NCBI GenBank assembly: GCA_963082975.1
Contig: OY720347.1
Coordinates: forward strand, 14,304,225 to 14,368,224
Length of the DNA stretch: 64,000 nt
DNA from: Labia minor
Lineage: Eukaryota; Arthropoda; Insecta; Dermaptera; Spongiphoridae
Direction: 5' to 3'
The notes under the pieces were generated by a model. The model ran no database searches and had not been told where the DNA came from. It worked only from the letters and a program-made list of their open reading frames with translations. Every line of letters starts with the position of its first letter. Within the stretch, counting starts at the first letter, position 1. Shown one piece after another: positions 59,581 to 64,000 of the stretch. The translations under genes were made by a program, and so were the position numbers.

Positions 59581-60465
59581 TATATGCACTAATTAATTGA
59601 ATGGTACTGTGAATGAGAAATGAAAGGATGACGCCATCTTAGGATGACGCATTCTGCATCGGTCTATTGATCTACTACCTCTTGTAATTTTACGCTAAAC
59701 TTGTGATCCAATCGATATGTGTGTATGGGAGTTGAGTTTTTTTTTTCATAAACTTCCCTTTCATTAATTCGAACTTGAAATAAATCCCTTGATAATTTTT
59801 CCTTTTTCCAATCCCCTTGACATGTTTATTGTTTCTTTAAAAGTGAAACAAGTATCGTCTTTTTCTAATTTTTTAGAAAGGAATTCTTAATAAAATAATA
59901 GAAAAAAGAAGAAAAATATGTAAATTTAGCTGTCGTGGAACCTATCGTATCTTTCGTGACTCAGATGTTCAAACCTATTCGTGACAAAATAGCTAAGCAA
60001 TATAATTCTTTAAAATATTTATTTAAGTATATTATATATATATATTTATATTTTATATAAGATATATTTAAGATTATATATAAATATCTTAATACATAAT
60101 CTTTAAATTATAATATATAATTTAAAAGTTTTTATAAAATATTTACTTATTTATTTATTTATTTATATGTGTCTGTGTTATTTTCAACTGATTAAACACT
60201 CTTTATTTTTCTAGTAGAACTTTTGATCTTGCAACGAAAATGTTGAGTATTCTGTTGTCACAAAACTTCTAGGCTGGAAACATCCTAATTAACTTTTATT
60301 TCACTCTATTGCTAATATAATTGTTTTAAATAAGAATTTACATTTATATGAAAAATAATAATAATAATAGCTCTCATATGGACAAAAAATCTTTGTTATA
60401 TAAATGTTTGTTTGTAAAAAAAAACATATTTTAATTAACATATTATATTCATATTATAATTCTAA
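59472..60465. other. 3' flank and AT-rich gap
   Basis: TA microsatellite at 59542-59579; an islet at 59620-59720 (GGATGACGCCATCTTAGGATG, a GGATGACGC direct repeat); islet at 59930-59990. No gene seen. Confidence 0.4.
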
Positions 60466-61265
60466 ATACCTGGTTCACCGAGCCACCGCTTAGTACTTTA
60501 AAAAATTATTCCTTATGAACTATGAATATTTAAGATTAAGATTATTATTTAAAATAAATAAACGACAAAATATATGAAACAATTTCAAATAATTTAAAAG
60601 AACATAAATTAAAATAATTTTAATATATCTATTAATGTAATAAAAAAATTGACATAAAATATACAGCCCTTAAAGGTATGTATTAATGGACTGAAAGACT
60701 GAAAAGTATGACCTGTGGATATAACATAATATATATTTCGTAATTTGAATACAAAATATTATAAATAAAATCAAATTAAAAATATTTATTTTAATATTTT
60801 GTATTTAAGGAAGAGTAGTTCGGCGATGTCCGGCGCCATTTTTTTATTATTAAAATTCCTATTTTAAATTAAGAAAAAACTAACAAAGAGATTTTCCCGA
60901 GGCTGAAACCAATAAAGATCGATTTTTCTTTATAAATATTATCTATGGTGTGAATTTCACAAAAATCTTTTGAGCGGTTTAATAATTCAAAAATACAAAT
61001 ATATATATATACTACCGGAACACCGAGCCTCCGCTCGGTAATTAAAAAAATGATTCCTTATTATTGTGTTTGGCTGGAAATATTAAACTAATGAAGATGA
61101 CATTTCCCAGAGATATGATCAATAAAACTCGATTTTTCTTTATAGATACTTTCTATCTATGGTCTGAATTTCAAAAAAATCGTTCGAGCGGTTTCTGAAA
61201 TATATAAATATATATATACAATTTTAGCTAGCATAATAAGATTAGATAGATAGATAGGTAGATAT
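60466..61265. mobile_element. Family B repeats, right cluster
   Basis: CCTGGTTCACCGAGCCACCG (60470), CCGGAACACCGAGCCTCCGC with TCGGTAATTAAA (61014), GTGTTTGGCTGG, two copies of GATCAATAAAACTCGATTTT or a variant (about 60916 and 61118), AAAAATCGTTCGAGCGGTTT, and the tail ATTTTAGCTAGCATAATAAG followed by ATAGATAGATAG (61240). Confidence 0.6.
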
Positions 61266-62151
61266 ATACAATTTTTGCTAGTATAGTAATATAAATCATG
61301 GTTCAATTCAAATATGTATTATCAAAAATTGTTTTTTTTTAGAATGTTTATCTATATTGAGCAAATTTCAAGAGAATATCCCCGGAATAGGTTAAAAATT
61401 TATTAATTATAGACAAAGCTGTAATTTCAAGAGTTGATTATAAAAGAAAACAAGAAAAGGTGCAAACAAAGCTCCAAATAAAATTACCGAAAGCAAGCCC
61501 ATCATCACTTTATGTCCAAAATATAATTTGGTTTGTGTTCTGTTATTTTATTTAAGTATATATTTAAATACTGTGTATTTTCAACCAAAAATTTTTTAGT
61601 GTTTATTTTAAGCCAATTTTTTTTAAATACACTTTTGGCTTTAACGAACATAATTCATTTTTATTTTACCGAGTTGTTAATTGAATTAACATATTTCTTA
61701 CCACCAATTTATGTGTACATATGGAAGAAAAATATATTTTATCATCCAACCGAAATATATTAGAATGAAAATATGTCAACGATAGATTTAGTTAAGTCGA
61801 GGAGTGTCGAGTATAATTGAAAAAGAAAAAAAATTTCAAGTGGAATCGATGTTTATATGTTCTAGGGCTAGGGTATAGTAGATAGCACGATAGCCCTTTT
61901 AGTAAGTGAATTAAATGTCATTGGAACCTTTTCACTTGATCAACAATAACATCTTGACCCAATTTAATTGAACAAAGTTATCCTGGTGATGAAAATATCT
62001 CATCAAATGGTGTAACATTTTGTAGTGGTGATGATTAATGAAATGATGATACTAACCTATTTTGAAAATTAGTATATAAAATTATATTTCTAGGCAAAAA
62101 TTTATATGAAGATTTATTTGAGATTAAATCCTTCATAAGTATGTTCATTTT
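61266..62151. other. AT-rich gap
   Basis: No gene supported; the plus ORF 61533-61763 is Phe/Ile/Tyr-rich and without motif. An islet at 61795-61960 (GTCGAGGAGTGTCGAGTA, GCTAGGGTATAGTAG) is unassigned. Confidence 0.35.
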
Positions 62152-62736
62152 TACTATATCGCCAGTATTGCGATCACTAAAATTTTCGATGTCGAGATTT
62201 TGATGTTTTTATACGTTTTGAAGGTTCCTGAATCATTTTCACTAAGGTTGAGAAAAATGTCTGCGTGTGTGTATGTGTATGTGTATGTATGTAGACAAGA
62301 TTACGGAAAAACGGTTTGAGCTAGAATAATGAAATTTGGTATACAGGAATTATTCAAAATTCGTAGTTTTCTATCAACTTTTGAGAAATGTAGTTTAACC
62401 CGGAGCCTACAACCTACAACGTTTTGATTTTTTTTCCTCTAAAGTGACCGTAAAAATAAAGATATATGTTTGATAATTTTTCACATGATTAAGAATTGTA
62501 TAAAACTGCAGAATTTCAGCTTGATTGAATCGTTGAAAAAATTAATTTTTTAACACCACTGCAAGTAACGCACCAGCATGTGACGTGGTGCCATCAACAA
62601 AGAGCCAAACACGCGCTGGTTTAATAAATATTATTTATTATTTTTATAAGTTAATTAATTAAATTTAATTTAAATATAATATATGTTATTTAATTCAATT
62701 CAAATTTGCGAGATAGTCGAGTGGAGACACTCCAGA
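62152..62736 (-). mobile_element. Family A element, reverse orientation
   Basis: Reverse of the others: starts ACTATATCGCCAGTATTGCG and ends AAATTTGCGAGATAGTCGAG with TGGAGACACTCCAG. The microsatellite is GTGTGTGTATGTGTATGTG (62267-62291). Block order is conserved. Confidence 0.8.
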
Positions 62737-63115
62737 TTTTTTTTTATCAATGCTAATCCATTAAAAGTTTTATTCCTAAAAAAAGAAAAATGTGTATGTA
62801 TGTATTCTTAACATTTTCATGGACCATTGATTCTAAAAATAAGTAACTGAAATATGGACTTCCATTTCCTTATTTATTGCTAATTGTTCTTTATTTTTGA
62901 TGTTGGATCTTTCAAACCCATTTATAAATTCTTTAAAATAAAAAAAAACCTGAAGGTAATATTTATTTTCAAAAAATGCATTCTTGCGTTAGCATTTATT
63001 GTATAATTTAAATTTTTAAAACAAATATTGTCAATTATAAAGAATTATTGTTAAAACGAGATGTTTTAAAATTTATTTATTTGTAGATATTAAATTATTA
63101 AAGCATTGGTGGCTG
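62737..63115. other. AT-rich gap
   Basis: No gene or repeat end seen. Confidence 0.4.
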
Positions 63116-63120
63116 TTTTT

Positions 63121-63290
63121 ATTTATAAGGGAATTTTGTAAATAAAACCACATATTGATATTTTTAATTGTAAATTTAAAAAAAAAAATTCAAAAAATAC
63201 ACAACGTTTCGATTGCAGAAGTAGCAATTTACAATTAAAAGTATCAATATGTGGTTTTATTTACAAAATTCCCTTATAAATTTATTTATT
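63121..63290. repeat. Inverted repeat, about 57-bp arms
   Basis: ATTTATAAGGGAATTTTGTA and AATAAAACCACATATTGATA (63120-63178) are mirrored by TATCAATATGTGGTTTTATT and TACAAAATTCCCTTATAAAT (63228-63282). The loop of about 50 bp contains CACAACGTTTCGATTGCAG. Near-perfect stem; MITE remnant or hairpin-forming transcript. Confidence 0.85.
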
Positions 63291-64000
63291 TTTTTTATTT
63301 GTTCCAATTTAATGTATTTTTTTAACATTTAAATTTTTATGCTTTAATTAATCTATTGAAATAAAATGTCTTTCTACTTCATCTATTATGAAAGCAAATA
63401 AATAATAGGTATTTATTTAATTTTTAATAAAAAATACTAAACAAAGAATTTCATTTTTAAATTATTATTATTATTATTATTTTACAATGAATATATAACA
63501 AAAGTTTAATAATAAAGAAGCATTGGTAGTACTTTTAAAGTTGGTATTGTATATTATATATATAAATTTGATTAAATTGTTATAATTGAACTGAATATAA
63601 TAGAAACTATAATAGAATATATATAAATATATAGGTATATATATATATATATATATATATGAATGAATATATTTTCAGACAATACGCCATTGCAGATCTA
63701 AACTGCTTGTAGTTAATTGCCTATTTAAGTCGTTTAACTTTAACGCCAACGTATAAATCAATATTTTATGCAGAAACAACCAAAATGGCGTTTTCCTTCA
63801 ATCTTTAGTTTAATTTATTATAAAATTAAATATAAATAATATTTTCAATAGGTTAATATATTTTCCTAAAAATATTTAAAATATTTAAATGTATTTTATG
63901 TATTATATAACATCATGAATTTTTTTAAAAACCTTGTTTTTCATATTAGATTAGATAATATTAATTTACATTTAAAATATTCAATTTTTTTTGAAAAAAA
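63291..64000. other. AT-rich right edge
   Basis: TA tract at 63638-63660, ATT run at 63462-63480, and an islet at 63675-63800 (GCCATTGCAGATCTAAACTG) unassigned. No gene seen up to the edge. Confidence 0.4.

Noticed and set aside
1..64000. tRNA, rRNA or CRISPR arrays
   Set aside because: No cloverleaf with a GGTTCGA-type arm, no rRNA-like conserved block and no regular spacer array was seen; CRISPR is not expected in an animal genome.

Overview
This is eukaryotic, very AT-rich DNA, most likely from an arthropod and probably an insect. Three conserved animal genes with short introns are packed into the first 11 kb. They are followed by about 53 kb of AT-rich, repeat-laden sequence with transposon types common in insects (hAT-like MITEs, mariner, non-LTR elements, and tails carrying CA or GACGGACG tracts). 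I cannot name the species or order; AT-rich parasitoid wasps and some hemipterans have similar composition.

Gene block (1-10.9 kb). On the minus strand is a nine-exon CSDE1/Unr gene encoding an RNA-binding translational regulator. Its reading frame stops exactly where a fifth cold-shock domain would be expected. Head to head with it, across a GC-enriched shared promoter at about 4.9-5.13 kb, is a six-exon ATXN3 (Josephin deubiquitinase) on the plus strand, and then an eight-exon RSU1 (leucine-rich-repeat partner of PINCH at integrin adhesions) in the same direction. The three proteins work in unrelated processes and look like housekeeping neighbours.

Accessory region (11-64 kb). This part is dominated by interspersed repeats: four copies of a TGACC-ended hAT-like MITE with 8-bp target duplications; two other hAT-like MITEs; a 1-kb TIR element; three copies of a second hAT-like family with a palindromic core; five copies or fragments of a MITE-like family A that carries a CA microsatellite; two minus-strand reverse-transcriptase fragments; one mariner remnant; and a 2-kb near-perfect inverted repeat at 46281-48328 made from the 5' half of a transposase gene.

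Inside this desert are GC-richer islands. The clearest, at 27.54-28.53 kb, holds a predicted signal-peptide exon with a good splice donor. Further exon-like segments (15.2, 37.8, 42.7, 45.4, 54.0 and 59.2 kb) have good splice sites and compatible reading frames. They suggest one or two unrecognised genes with large introns, but this assembly is my inference. No rRNA, tRNA or CRISPR array was recognised.
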